64,000 bases of DNA from JALOLG01 sp963722415 (lineage in GTDB: Bacteria > Actinomycetota > Acidimicrobiia > Acidimicrobiales > Ilumatobacteraceae): the NCBI GenBank assembly GCA_963722415.1, contig CAVRNI010000035.1, forward strand, positions 94,741 through 158,740, read 5' to 3'. Below the pieces are notes generated by a model. That model searched no databases, was not told the origin of the DNA, and saw only the letters and a program-made list of their open reading frames with translations. Below are positions 24,060-34,985 of the stretch, piece by piece (the first letter of the stretch is position 1; every line of letters begins with the position of its first letter). A program made the translations under genes and the position numbers.

Positions 24060-26727
24060 ATGGCGAAGATCCTCCTGGTCGACGGCAACTCGTTGACGTA
24101 TCGCGCCTTCTTCGCGCTCCCGCCCGACATGTCGACCGCCAGCGGGCAGGTCACCAACGCCGTGTTCGGTTTCACGTCGATGCTGATCAACGTGCTGAAG
24201 GATCATCGCCCCGACGGCATGCTCGTCGCCTTCGACCGGCCCGAACCGACATTCCGCCACGCCGCCGACCCTGAGTACAAGGCCAACCGCGACGCGGCAC
24301 CCGACATCCTCCGCCAGCAGATGGGCCTCGTGCGCGAGGTGCTCGACTCGCTCGGGATCAAGCAGGTCGAGCTCGCCGGTTGGGAAGCAGACGACCTCAT
24401 CGCCGCGGCCACCGCCGGCCTGGTCGAGCGCGGTGACGACGTCGTGATCGTCACCGGCGACCGCGACAGCTATCAGCTCGTCTCCGATCCGCACGTCAAG
24501 GTGCTCTACAACCGGCGCGGCGTCAGTGACTACGCGATGTACGACGAGGCCGGCATCCTCGAGAAGACCGGCGTGACGCCGGCGCTCTACCCGCAATACG
24601 CGGCGCTGCGAGGCGACACGAGCGACAACCTGCCCGGTGTGCCGGGCGTCGGCGAGAAGACGGCCGCCAAGCTGATCAACACCTACGGCGGGCTCGACGG
24701 GATCTTCGCCAACGTCGAACAGCAGACGCCGAAGTTGCGTGCTTCGCTCACCGAGCACGAGGAACGGGTCCGGAAGAACCTCGAGATGATGGTGCTCTCG
24801 GCGGATGCGCCGCTCGAGGGTGTCGACCTCGGTGATCTGGCGATCGTGCCGAAGCCCGACGAGGTCAAGCGGTTGTTCGAGTTCCTCGAGTTCCGCACGT
24901 TCGCCGACCGTCTGGCCGAAGCGCTCGGCGACAGCAAGGTCGCGCTGGCGGTCGGTGCCGAACGACAGGAGCTGCACGCCGAGGTCACCGTCGTCGAGTC
25001 GGCTGCGGACGCGGTCGAGTTGATCGCTTCGCTGGCGGTGCTCGACGTGATGCCGGCCTGGGTCGGTGAGCCCGGTCGCAGCGCGCTCGCCGGTCTTGCG
25101 ATCGTCACCGATGCCACCGCGGCGGAGGTGGCGTGGATCCCGGGCGAGCTGGTCGCCGACGATTCGGTGGCCGCGATCGTGGCGGCCCACGGCAACGTCC
25201 GCAGTCACAACGCCAAGCAGCTGATGCGGTCGCTGCTCGACCTCGGCCACGACCTGACGGGGCTGCAGCTCGACACGACGATCGTCGCCTACCTCATCGA
25301 TCCGGCGGAGGCGGGGTACGCGCTCGCCGACCTCGTCGAGAAGTTCACGGCGTTCGCGGCCCCGACCCGCGGCGGCGCTGCCGCGGGCCAGCTCGATCTC
25401 GACGGCAACACGATCGAGGTGTCTCAGTTCGCGGCACAGGAGGCGCTCGCGGTTCACCATGTCGCCGGGCCGCTCAACGCCGCGCTCGAGGCGCAGGGCA
25501 TGACCGGGCTCTACCGCGACATCGAGAACTCACTCGTGCGGGTGCTCGCCCGCATGGAGCACGTCGGCATCGCCGTCGACCGCGACATGTTGCGCTCGAT
25601 CAACGTCCGCCTCATCGAAGAGGTCGAGCGGCTCGGCGCCGAGCTGCGGCGGGTGGTGGGTCGTGACGATCTGAACTTCAACTCGCCGGTCCAGCTCCGC
25701 GAGCTGCTGTTCACCGAGCGCGGCCTGTCCGGCGGCAAGAAGACCAAGACGGGGTACTCGACCGACGCCGCGACACTCGAGAAGCTCCGCGACCAGTGGC
25801 CCGAGTTCATCGATCCGCTGCTCCGCCACCGTGAGGTCGAGAAGCTGCGCGGCACCTATGGCGAAGGGCTGCTCAACGAGATCGCCGGAGACGGACGCAT
25901 CCACGCCACGTTCAACCAGACCGTGGCCCGGACGGGACGTCTCAGTTCCGATCGTCCGAACCTGCACAACATCCCGATCCGCAGCGAGGAAGGCCGCGTG
26001 TTCCGCACGGCGTTCGTGCCGGGTCCCGGTCACGAGCTCCTCGTCGCCGACTACAACCAGATCGAGCTCCGCTGCATCGCCCACCTGGCGGCCGACCCGG
26101 GTCTGATCGCCGCGTTCACGAGCGGTCAGGACATCCACAACGCCACCGCGGCACGGGTGTTCAACGTCGATCCGAAGGCCGTGACCATCGACCAGCGCTC
26201 GAAGGCGAAGATGGTGTCGTACGGGCTCGCCTACGGGATGGAGGCGTACGGCCTCGGTCAACGTCTCCGCATTCCCACCGAGGAGGCGACGGTCATTCTC
26301 GACGCCTATTTCGAGGCGTTCCCCAACGTCAAGGCGTACATGGACCACACCGTGATCGAGGCGCGGAAGGTGGGCTACACCGAGACGCTCTTCGGGCGGC
26401 GCCGGCCGATCCCTGAACTGCTCAACTCGAACTGGCGGATCCGCCAGGCGGGGGAGCGCCAGGCGATGAACGCCGGCATCCAGGGTCTCGCCGCCGACAT
26501 CTTCAAGGTCGCGTTGGTGCGCATCGACGAGGCGCTCGAGCAGGGTGGCTTGGCGAGCCGGTTGATCCTCCAGGTGCACGACGAGGTGCTCGTCGAGGTG
26601 CCCGACCGAGGAGCGTGAGGAAGCGGGCGAGCTCGTCATCCGGCTGATGCGCGGCGCGGCCGATCTCAACGTGCCGCTCGAGGTCAACGCCGCGTGGGGC
26701 CGCACCTGGGCCGACGCCAAGACCTGA
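24060..26727 (+). CDS. polA: DNA polymerase I (frame break near 26607)
   Basis: About 888 residues after correction. The N-terminal 5'-3' nuclease has LLVDGNSLTYRAFFALP, ELAGWEADDLIAA, VIVTGDRDSYQLV and GDTSDNLPGVPGVGEKTA. The middle domain lacks the acidic residues of a working 3'-5' exonuclease, as is common in Actinobacteria. The polymerase part has motif A VADYNQIELRCIAHL, the O helix RSKAKMVSYGLAYGM and motif C LQVHDEVLVEVPD. One extra C at 26606-26607 breaks the frame six codons after motif C; removing it yields a normal end (NAAWGRTWADAKT) and a TGA overlapping the next ATG. Confidence 0.95.
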
Positions 26728-27505
26728 TGTCGCCGACCGGGGCGGCGGAGCCGCCAACTCACTGGTTCGAGCCGGTTGCCGAGCATCTCGGCGATGCGTA
26801 TCTGCGGTACTCGTTCACGAAGGGGACACCGCAGGAGGTCGACCACCTGATCGAGGCGCTCGGGCTCGAACCGGGTCAGCGGGTGCTGGACGTCGGGTGC
26901 GGCCCGGGACGCCATGCGGGCGAGCTTGCCCGGCGCGGGATGCTGGTCCACGGTGTCGACATCAGCGCGCGATTCGTCGAGCTGGCCCGGCGCGACGCAC
27001 CCGACGGCGCCACGTTCGAGCGGCTCGACGCTCGCGAGCTGCCGTTCGAGCAGGAGTTCGACGCCGCGATCTGCCTGTGTCAGGGCGCCTTCGGTCTGAT
27101 GGTCGACGAGCGCGACGACGACGCAGTCGTGGCCGGCATCGCCACGGCGCTCGTTCCGGGCGGGGTGCTCGCGTTGTCGGCGTTCAATGCCTACTTCGCG
27201 GTGAAGTACCACACCGAGGCCACGTTCGACGCCGCAACCGGCGTCGCCCACGAGCGCACCGAGGTCCGCAACGAGGCCGGGGAGGCGATCGAGACCGATC
27301 TGTGGACCCGCTGCTACACGCCCTCCGAGCTGCGCTGCATCCTCGGCCGCCACGGCCTCGCCGTCGACCGGATCAGCAGCGTCGAACCCGGCGCGTACGG
27401 GTCGGCGCCCCCGACCGTGGAGTCCCCGAGTTCCTTGTCATGGCACACCGGGCTGAATTCTGCCTGCGGGCGGTCACCCGCAGGGTGTCATGCACACCGG
27501 TCTGA
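26727..27505 (+). CDS. SAM-dependent methyltransferase (frame break near 27425)
   Basis: Class I methyltransferase of about 259 residues with motif I VLDVGCGPGRHAGELARRG, the Asp of motif II in VHGVDISARFVELARR, and FDAAICLCQGAFGLM. Its ATG shares a base with the polA stop (TGATG), so the two are coupled. The run CCCC at 27424-27427 seems to lack one C; adding it restores ESPEFLVMAHRAEFCLRAV and a stop at 27503-27505, replacing a low-complexity tail. Substrate unknown. Confidence 0.85.
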
Positions 27506-27575
27506 GCGGAAACGCATGTGGTGACACGCGAAGTGACACAGGGCCTGCTTGCTGTGGTTGCGCGGAGGCGCTGAT

Positions 27576-27604
27576 AGCATCCAGCGTTGCACTGGAACCA
27601 GTGC
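27576..27604 (+). promoter_or_regulatory. Candidate rpsA promoter and 5' leader hairpin
   Basis: TAGCAT at 27576-27581 could be a -10 box. A perfect 7-bp hairpin follows at once, GCACTGG-AA-CCAGTGC (27589-27604), about 40 nt before the likely rpsA start. It may serve S1 autoregulation or mRNA stability. Confidence 0.45.
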
Positions 27605-27644
27605 GCCCCGCCTCCTGTCCGAACACCCGAAAGCAGTCCACTCC

Positions 27645-29204
27645 TTGTCCGACACCTCGACCAGCACCTCCGCCACGACCTCTGAGATGGGGACGTTCGA
27701 CGAGGAGGGCAACTACACCCCCCGAGAGGTCATCGCCGACGATCTCGGCATGTCTTTCGCCGACGCCATCGATGGCACGATCGTCGAGGTCGAGGACGGC
27801 CAGATGGTCAACGGCACCGTCGTCAAGATCGACCGCGACGAGGTGCTGCTCGACATCGGGTACAAGAGCGAGGGCGTCATCCCGGCCCGTGAGCTGAGCA
27901 TCCGCAACGACGTCGACCCGTCCGAGATCGTCACGCTCGGCGAGAAGGTCGAAGCGCTCGTCCTCACCAAGGAGGACAAAGAAGGTCGCCTCGTCCTGTC
28001 GAAGAAGCGCGCCCAGTACGAGCGCGCGTGGGGCACGATCGAGGAGAAGAAGGAGCGCGACGAGGTCGTCGAGGGACCCGTCATCGAGGTCGTCAAGGGC
28101 GGGCTCATCGTCGACATCGGGCTGCGCGGCTTCTTGCCCGCATCGCTGGTCGAGTTGCGCCGCGTTCGCGACCTCCAGCCGTACGTCGGCACCGTCGTGC
28201 AGGCGAAGATCATCGAGCTCGACAAGAACCGCAACAACGTCGTGCTGAGCCGCCGCGCGTACCTCGAAGAGACACAGAAGGAAACCCGCGACCAGTTCCT
28301 CAACGACCTCAAGGTCGGCGAGGTGCGCAAGGGTGTCGTGTCGTCGGTGGTCAGCTTCGGCGCCTTCGTCGACCTCGGTGGGATGGACGGGTTGATCCAC
28401 GTCAGCGAGCTGTCGTGGAAGCACGTCGATCACCCGGGTTCGGTCGTGGCGGTCGGTGACGAGGTCACCGTGCAGGTGCTCGACGTCGACTTCAGCCGCG
28501 AGCGCATCAGCCTGTCGCTCAAGGCCACCCAGCAGGATCCGTGGCAGGAGTTCGCCGAGGGTCACCAGGTCGGCCAGCTGGTCTACGGCCGGGTCACCAA
28601 GCTCGTGCAGTTCGGTGCGTTCGTCCAAGTCGGCGACGGCATCGAGGGGCTGGTCCACATCTCCGAGATGTCGGCCCACCACGTCGACTCGCCCGAGCAG
28701 GTGGTCACCCCCGGCGAGGAGCTGTGGGTGAAGATCATCGATCTCGACCTCGCCCGCCGCCGCATCAGCCTGTCGATCAAGCAGGCCGCCGAGGGTGGCG
28801 AGCTGGCCGAGGAGTACCGCGAGCACTTCGAGGTCGACGAGCACGGCAACTGGACCTCGGGCAACCCCGACGAGGTCGAAGCAGCGTGGGCCGAGTACCA
28901 GAGCAGTGAGACGCCCGAGGTCACCGAGACGGCCGACGCCTCGGCGCCGGCCGCTGACGCCGCGGTCGACACGATCGAGGAAGTCACCGCTGCCGAGCCG
29001 GACGCGGTCGACACGATCGAAGAGGTCACCGCTGCCGAGCCGGACGCGGTCGACACGATCGAAGAGGTCACCGCTGCCGAGCCGGACGCGGTCGACACGA
29101 TCGAAGAGGTCACCGCTGCCGAGCCGGACGCCGTCGATGCGGTCGATGAGGTCGCCGAGCCGGACCCGGCCGAAGCGGCCGTCGCCTCCGAGCCCGACGC
29201 CTGA
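27645..29204 (+). CDS. rpsA: 30S ribosomal protein S1 with 14-residue C-terminal repeats
   Basis: S1 delivers mRNA to the 30S subunit. Four S1 (OB-fold) domains are visible, for example MVNGTVVKIDRDEVLLDIGY, IEVVKGGLIVDIGLRGFLP, VVSSVVSFGAFVDLGGMDGL and GRVTKLVQFGAFVQVGDGIE. The C-terminal ~100 residues are acidic and include four tandem copies of AVDTIEEVTAAEPD. The start is uncertain: TTG 27645 gives LSDTSTSTS, ATG 27687 gives MGTFDEEGNYT; neither has a strong Shine-Dalgarno, as is usual for S1. It is followed by coaE, the common neighbour. Confidence 0.93.
   Translation: MSDTSTSTSATTSEMGTFDEEGNYTPREVIADDLGMSFADAIDGTIVEVEDGQMVNGTVVKIDRDEVLLDIGYKSEGVIPARELSIRNDVDPSEIVTLGEKVEALVLTKEDKEGRLVLSKKRAQYERAWGTIEEKKERDEVVEGPVIEVVKGGLIVDIGLRGFLPASLVELRRVRDLQPYVGTVVQAKIIELDKNRNNVVLSRRAYLEETQKETRDQFLNDLKVGEVRKGVVSSVVSFGAFVDLGGMDGLIHVSELSWKHVDHPGSVVAVGDEVTVQVLDVDFSRERISLSLKATQQDPWQEFAEGHQVGQLVYGRVTKLVQFGAFVQVGDGIEGLVHISEMSAHHVDSPEQVVTPGEELWVKIIDLDLARRRISLSIKQAAEGGELAEEYREHFEVDEHGNWTSGNPDEVEAAWAEYQSSETPEVTETADASAPAADAAVDTIEEVTAAEPDAVDTIEEVTAAEPDAVDTIEEVTAAEPDAVDTIEEVTAAEPDAVDAVDEVAEPDPAEAAVASEPDA
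28962..29129 (+). repeat. Four tandem 42-bp repeats inside rpsA
   Basis: The units begin at 28962, 29004, 29046 and 29088 and are nearly identical; unit 1 differs in two bases from the others. Each encodes AVDTIEEVTAAEPD. Being exact multiples of three they keep frame, so copy number can change without breaking S1. Confidence 0.95.
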
Positions 29205-29228
29205 CGCCGCTCGCTCGAGAACCTGGCG

Positions 29229-29853
29229 ATGATCCTCGTCGGGCTCACTGGTGGGATCGGATCGGGCAAATCCACCGTGTCGGCGATGCTCGCCGAGCAT
29301 GGCGCGGTGATCATCGACGCCGACGCGCTGGCCCGCGAACTGCAAGGCCCCGGTTCACCGGTGCTGGAGCGCATGGCCGAACGCTTCGGGTCCCACATCA
29401 TCCGTGACGACGGGTCGCTCGACCGAGCAGCGGTGGCCCAGATCGTGTTCAACGACGAGACCTCGCTGAAGGCCCTGAACGACATCGTTCATCCGGCACT
29501 CGGCGTCGAGATCACCAACCGCATCGAGCAGGCGCGTGGACACCGACGACGTCGTCGTGCTCGACTTCCCGCTCCTCGCCGAACGGCCGCGCCCGGGGCT
29601 GAGCGCGACAGTGGTCGTCGACGTGCCGGTTGAAACCGCGGTCGAGCGACTGGTGGCATCACGCGGCATGAGCGAGGACGACGCGCGGGCGCGCATCGCC
29701 AGCCAGGTCTCACGCGACGAACGTCTCGCGATCGCCACCCACGTCATCGAGAACTCCGGCGACCTCACCGCCCTCCGCGATCAGGTCGATGCGCTGTGGG
29801 AGGAGCTCACGCGCCTCCCGCACGATGCCGCCGACCCGAACGGCCAGGACTGA
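29229..29853 (+). CDS. coaE: Dephospho-CoA kinase (frame break near 29535)
   Basis: CoaE phosphorylates dephospho-CoA in the last step of CoA synthesis. P-loop LTGGIGSGKST occupies residues ~6-16, followed by VIIDADALARELQ, DDGSLDRAAVAQIVFND and NDIVHPALG. The frame is lost in EQARGHRR; shifting near 29535 gives VDTDDVVVLDFPLLAE, then VVVDVPVETAVERLVASRGM and the lid with SRDERLAIATHVIENSG. About 207 residues corrected. It lies 24 bp after rpsA and converges on the HNH gene. Confidence 0.93.
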
Positions 29854-29860
29854 ACGACGC

Positions 29861-31122
29861 TCAGCTGATTTCGGTTCCGTCGGGTCGGTAGGTGTGCCAG
29901 AAGCCTTGGTTGTCGCGGTGGACGCGGTAGCCGGAGTTCTTCAACCGGTTGTGGCGGCCACACACCGGTGCCCCGTTGGCGCCGTCGGTGTGGCCGTGGC
30001 GGCCCCATTCGATGAGGTGGTCGGCTTCGCAGCGTCGGATCGGTGTCGCACACCCGGCGACCACACAACGACTCGATTGCAACAGGATCGCTTGGCGTGC
30101 GTTGCCTCTGAAGAGTCGTTGGCGGCGTCCCATGTTGATCACCACCCCGGCCGAGTCGACCACCACCCGGCGGACCTGGCCCCAGATCATCGCCGCCACC
30201 ACATCGGTTGGTGGGATCGGGATGCCGGCGACTGTTTCGCAGCGCCGTTGACGCGGATCGGCCGGTGGCGTCACGTCGCCGGTCGCGTCGAGGTAGCCGC
30301 TCGATCGTTGGCACGTCGATGACGAAGTTGACGAGCGGCATCGCAGCCTTGGCGTCCGGGGCGGCGGTGGCGGCGCGTTCGAAGATCGCATACATCGCAT
30401 CGAACCGGCGCTGCGCATCCGTACGCGGCATCAACGCGTAGCAGGCCGCGTCGCCGTAGCGGGCCAATGTGTGGTCCCAGTCGGCGCTGAACTCGGCGTC
30501 GCAGAACCGTTCGAAGATCTCCGACATCACCGCACCCTGCGCCAACCCACCCCGGGCATGCAGATGGATCTCCTCACCCACCTCGGCGATACCCGCCCGG
30601 CGACCCTCATGGGCCGCCTCCGCGCTGCGGTGGGCGCCATCGAGGTCGGCGAGCATCTCCCAACGTCTGCACGGTGATACGGAACTCGTGATGCGACAAC
30701 TTCGTCGCGTTGTCGACCATCACCTCGGCCACATCCACCAACTGTGATGCCACAGCGCGGGTTGGCGAACGCCCGCCCCAACTCATGCGCCTGCGCGACA
30801 CCAATCTCACCGCACATCACCGCATCGCGGAAGCGGTCGCAGCTGGCGATCAGATTGGCGGTGCGGATCCGATCCCGACACTCGGTGTCGGACCAGCGAC
30901 CCAACGCCCGACACCAGCCATTGACGTTGCTGTGCCCATCGCCGGCCGTGCACCCCGCGTTCGTTGACCGCACCGATCACCGCCGCCAACGCACCCTCGG
31001 TGCGTCGCCGCAACCGTTCGAGTTGCTTGAACAACTCGGCGAGCTCCCGCCCGTCGAGCCCCTCCAAGGCTCGATCGAGCCGGATCGACCAACTCGTCGA
31101 CCTCGAGCGTCGTCACACTCAT
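29861..31122 (-). CDS. DUF222 / HNH endonuclease (13E12-repeat type), five frame breaks
   Basis: A DUF222 domain followed by an HNH nuclease motif. Pieces of one protein are spread over three frames: EGLDGRELAELFKQLERLRR, DGHSNVNGWCRALGRWSDTE, VAEVMVDNATKLSHHEFRIT, MSEIFERFCDAEFSADWDHT, PTDVVAAMIWGQVRRVVVDS. At the C-terminus is the HNH core CVVAGCATPIRRCEADHLIE ... NGAPVCGRHNRLKN. Breaks lie near 31072, 30955, 30750, 30660 and 30300. The start is ATG 31122. This family is multicopy and often decayed in Actinobacteria. The breaks could be real decay or sequencing indels; their density exceeds that of neighbouring genes. Confidence 0.75.
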
Positions 31123-32309
31123 CTGAACCCTCCGATCACAACGGACCATCGATCGGGGGAAGTCGGTACCTGCCACCCTAAACAGGGGGTGTCACAGAGC
31201 GTCCTGACCAGGGGCTCTGCGGATTCGGCGACGCCCGAGACGAGTTCGGCGATCGAGACCGACGCCACGATCTCGCCATCGTCGATCTCGCCCGTCGGTA
31301 CGAATCCCAGTTGCCGGTAGAAGCGTTCCGGGCCGCCGGGCGCGTCGACCCAGCTCGTCGTGAGCGTCGAGTCTCCCTCGGCGGCGAGATGTTCGCCGAC
31401 GAGTCGAAGGGCGCGAGTCCCGATGCCGCGTCCTTGATGGCGCGCATCGATCAGGAGCCGCCAGAGGTACGAGGTGAGGTGTACGTCGGTCCGCTCCGCG
31501 AGCATCAAGAAGCCGACGAGCTCACCATCGGCCTCGATCGCCCGCATCCACGGGACGACCGGTTGGCCGTCGATGATCTCGGGCACGAGCGCGTCGGTGT
31601 ACGACTCCGGCATCGTGGCGACGAACCGTTCCTGCGAGTGGTGGGTGGCCAGCCGTCCGACCGCGTAGACGTTTTCCTGAGAGATCTCGACCAGGCGCAC
31701 GGCCGACGGCGGCGCCTTGGGTCGCTCGCGCCAGGCGAGACGTTCGTCGGCGAGGATCGCGTAGCGGTCGTCGTCGGCCCACTCACCGCGGACGTACGCC
31801 GCCTTCACACCCCGCCCCTCGTACCTGAAACCGAGCCGCTCGAGCACGCGCGCCGACGACACGTTCGCCGGATCGAGCGTCGCCGCGACGCGGTGCAGGT
31901 TCAGCCGGTCGAACAGCCGGTCGACGAGCGCACCGGCAGCTTCGGTCGCGTAGCCGCGACCCTGGTGCGCGGGATCGAGCGAATAGCCGATCATCGCGGT
32001 GCGGGTGTCGGCATCGAGATACACGGCCACATCGCCGACGAGCGTTCCATCGATGTCGGCGATCGCGATCTGGACCCACTCGCCGGCCACTGGACCGTTG
32101 ATGCCGACCATCTCGTCGATCAGTTGGTGAGCGAGGTCACGCGTGTACGGGAGCTCCCAGTCCTGGTAGCGGGCGACCTCGGGCAGATTGCGGTATGTCG
32201 CGAACGTCGTCACGTCGGACGATCGCATGGCGCGCAGTGTCAGCCGATCGGTCGTGAAGGGGAGGAAGCTCCTCGGTCCCACGGGTGCATTCAACACCCC
32301 ACGTGCCAT
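31119..32309 (-). CDS. Tandem GNAT-domain acetyltransferase
   Basis: A 396-residue protein with two N-acetyltransferase domains. The first (about 15-190) is of RimJ/RimL type: FTTDRLTLRAMRSSDV, AMIGYSLDPAHQGRGYATEA, NVSSARVLERLGFRYEG. The second (about 200-350) has its own acetyl-CoA loop LLIDARHQGRGIGTRALRLV and GGPERFYRQLGFVPTGE. The last ~45 residues (DTPCLGWQVPTSPDRWSVV) do not look like GNAT sequence and may come from a late frame break; a stop in another frame is at 31178. The stop overlaps the DUF222/HNH start by four bases. Substrates unknown. Confidence 0.82.
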   Translation of the reverse strand: MARGVLNAPVGPRSFLPFTTDRLTLRAMRSSDVTTFATYRNLPEVARYQDWELPYTRDLAHQLIDEMVGINGPVAGEWVQIAIADIDGTLVGDVAVYLDADTRTAMIGYSLDPAHQGRGYATEAAGALVDRLFDRLNLHRVAATLDPANVSSARVLERLGFRYEGRGVKAAYVRGEWADDDRYAILADERLAWRERPKAPPSAVRLVEISQENVYAVGRLATHHSQERFVATMPESYTDALVPEIIDGQPVVPWMRAIEADGELVGFLMLAERTDVHLTSYLWRLLIDARHQGRGIGTRALRLVGEHLAAEGDSTLTTSWVDAPGGPERFYRQLGFVPTGEIDDGEIVASVSIAELVSGVAESAEPLVRTLCDTPCLGWQVPTSPDRWSVVIGGFR

Positions 32310-32358
32310 CGACGGAGGACCGATTCGGGCGCGCCGGTGTGGCGGATGCCTCTCCCAC

Positions 32359-32372
32359 CGAACGTCCGTTCG
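32359..32372 (+). promoter_or_regulatory. LexA/SOS box of uvrB
   Basis: CGAACGTCCGTTCG is a perfect palindrome matching the actinobacterial LexA operator CGAAC-N4-GTTCG. It ends 4 nt before a TAGACT -10 box (32377-32382), which is 6 nt before the uvrB GTG. Confidence 0.85.
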
Positions 32373-32388
32373 CAGGTAGACTGGTGGG

Positions 32389-34429
32389 GTGACCGATCTT
32401 GCCGCCCGTGACGAGACCTTTCGGGTCGTGTCCGACTTCGAGCCGGCCGGCGATCAGCCGGCGGCGATCGAGAAGCTGGCCGCGGGCATCGTGCGCGGCG
32501 ATCGCTTCCAGACGCTCCTCGGCATCACCGGCTCGGGTAAGTCGGCGACGATCGCGTGGACGATCCAGCAGGTGCAGCGTCCGACACTGATCCTCGCTCC
32601 CAACAAGAGCCTCGCCGCTCAGCTCGCCCAGGAGATGCGCGAGTTCTTCCCGAACAACCGGGTCGAGTACTTCGTCAGCTACTACGACTACTACCAGCCC
32701 GAGGCCTACATCCCCTCGAGCGACACCTACATCGAGAAGGACTCGTCGATCAACGACGAGATCGACCGCCTGCGTCATTCGGCGACCGCCGGACTGCTCA
32801 CGCGGACGCGACGTCATCGTCGTCGCGTCGGTCAGTTGCATCTACGGCATGGGGAACCCCGAGGAGTACAAGGGTCAACTGCTCGACCTCAACGTCGGCG
32901 TCGACTACGACATGCGGGCGATCCTGCGCCGGCTCGTCGACCTGCAGTACGACCGCAACGACATGACACTCGGTCGCGGCAAGTTCCGCGTCCGCGGCGA
33001 CACGATCGAGATCCACCCGGCGTACGAGGAATCGGTGCTGCGGGTCGAGATGTTCGGCGACACGATCGACCGTCTCACCACGATCGACACGCTGACCGGC
33101 GAGACGCTGGCGGAGATGGACCGCACGATGGTGTTCCCGGCCACGCACTACGTCGCGGGCGACGAGCGGATGCGCGTGGCGATGGTCAAGATCGAAGCCG
33201 AGCTCCAGGAGCGCCTGGCGTGGTTCGAGAAGGAAGGCAAGCTGCTCGAGGCGCAGCGGCTGCGGATGCGTACGCAGTACGACCTCGAGATGATGAGCGA
33301 GGTCGGCTACTGCAACGGCATCGAGAACTACTCGATGCACATCGACGGGCGCGACTTCGGCGAGCCCCCGTTCACGTTGCTCGACTACTTCCCCGACGAC
33401 TTCCTGATGGTGATCGACGAGAGCCACGTCGCGGTGCCACAGCTCCACGGCCAGTTCGAGGGCGACCGCAGCCGCAAGGACATGCTCATCGAGCACGGGT
33501 TCCGCCTGCCGAGCGCACGCGACAACCGACCGTTGCGCTTCGAGGAGGCGCTCGAACGGATGAACCAGTGCGTGTTCCTGTCGGCCACGCCGAGCCCGTA
33601 CGAGTTGCGCGTGTCCGACCAGGTCGTCGAGCAGATCGTCCGTCCCACCGGTCTCGTCGATCCGGAGGTCATCGTCAAGCCGACCAAGGGGCAGATCGAC
33701 GACCTGATGGAGATGGTCAACGATCGGGTGACGAAGGGCGACCGCGTGCTCGTCACCACGCTCACCAAGAAGATGGCCGAGGACCTCACCGACTACCTCC
33801 TCGAGCAGGGCCTCCGGGTGCGGTATCTGCACTCCAACATCGACACCATCCAGCGCATCGAGATCATCCGCGGGTTGCGTCTCGGCGACTTCGACGTGCT
33901 CGTCGGCATCAACCTGCTCCGCGAGGGCCTCGACCTGCCGGAGGTGTCGCTGGTGTCGATCCTCGACGCCGACAAGGAGGGCTTCCTGCGCAGCGAGACG
34001 TCGCTGATCCAGATGATCGGCCGCGCCGCCCGCAACGTCGACGGACAAGTCGTCATGTACGCCGACCGGGTGACGGATTCGATGACGAGAGCGATCGGCG
34101 AGACGCAACGCCGTCGCGCCCGTCAGGTCGCGTACAACGCCGAGCACGGCATCAACCCGCAGACGATCCGCAAGGCCGTCGGCGACATCCTGTCGCTGCT
34201 GCGGCCCGACGACACCTCTCCGATCCCCGGCAAGGACCGCCGGCGTCAGCGCGAACGCGACAAGGTGCAGCGCGAGCTGCGCACCCTGCCGCAACAGGAG
34301 CTCGGACGTCTGATCCTGACCCTCGAGCTGGAGATGAACGAAGCCTCCGCCGAGCTCCGGTTCGAGTACGCGGCGCGTCTGCGCGACGAGATCAACGACC
34401 TGCGCCGCGAGCTGCGCGACGCGCAGTGA
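32389..34429 (+). CDS. uvrB: Excinuclease ABC subunit B (frame break near 32811)
   Basis: UvrB verifies damage in nucleotide excision repair. The corrected protein has about 679 residues: Q-motif region FEPAGDQPAAIEKL, Walker A GITGSGKSATIA, the beta-hairpin VEYFVSYYDYYQPEAYIP, Walker B region LMVIDESHVAVPQ, motif V/VI LREGLDLPEVSLV and GRAARNVDG, and the C-terminal UvrC-binding helix pair (RFEYAARLRDEINDLRRELR). One extra base near 32811 separates SATAGLL from VIVVASVSCIYGMGNPEEY. The GTG start follows the LexA box and -10, so SOS-inducible leaderless transcription is likely. Confidence 0.96.
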
Positions 34430-34444
34430 CAACCAGCGGCTGAC

Positions 34445-34985
34445 TCAATCCGACTCGTCGGCGCCGGTCCAGCCGCGAACTGTCAGGGCGAGGACGGCGA
34501 GCGCGACCGTGGCACCGGCGGCAGGGGCGCGCCACCCGAACCGGTCGAGCTGGGCGAGGGCGGCGACGACGACACCGGCGATCGTCGCGGCGGCCGCCGT
34601 CGCCACGATCACTGCCGGATCGTGGGCGCTCGGCGACACCGGTGCGGCGGTGTCGAGGCGGCGGGTGACGACCGTGCACTCGATCGCCACCAGCACGGCG
34701 ATCGCGGTGGGAAGCGCGACGATCGCCCGATCGACCGGCGCCGTGTCGGGGACGGTCATCACCGACAGCAGGGCAAGGATCACGGGGTACCCGAGGGTCC
34801 AGCGATGTTGAGCAGCGAGCGTGAACCCGACGACCGTGATGACCCCGATCACCACGCGCGCCCAGATTCCGGTACCGGCCGGCGACGATCGGAAGCGTGG
34901 CCGCGACGACGGCCGCGGCGACCGTGGCGATCAACCAGCGCCGCGCCAGCTCGCCCGTCTGCTCCGGCACGGCGACCGGCGTCAC
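34445..34985 (-). CDS. Small membrane protein of the MoxR/DUF58 cluster (frame break near 34878)
   Basis: About 179 residues when corrected, with around five hydrophobic segments: WLIATVAAAVVAATLPIVAG, VVIGVITVVGFTLAAQ, YPVILALLSVMTV, IVALPTAIAVLVAIECTVV and VIVATAAAATIAGVVVAALA. No enzymatic motif is seen. The GTG start overlaps the DUF58 stop (GTGA). An extra base in CCGGCCGG near 34878 breaks the frame; removal joins LPIVAG to GTGIWARVVIGVIT. It is the last gene of the operon. Unknown function; presumably a membrane partner of the cluster. Confidence 0.75.

Noticed and set aside
28962..29129. CRISPR-like array
   Set aside because: Contiguous 42-bp units without spacers that encode an in-frame acidic tail of S1.
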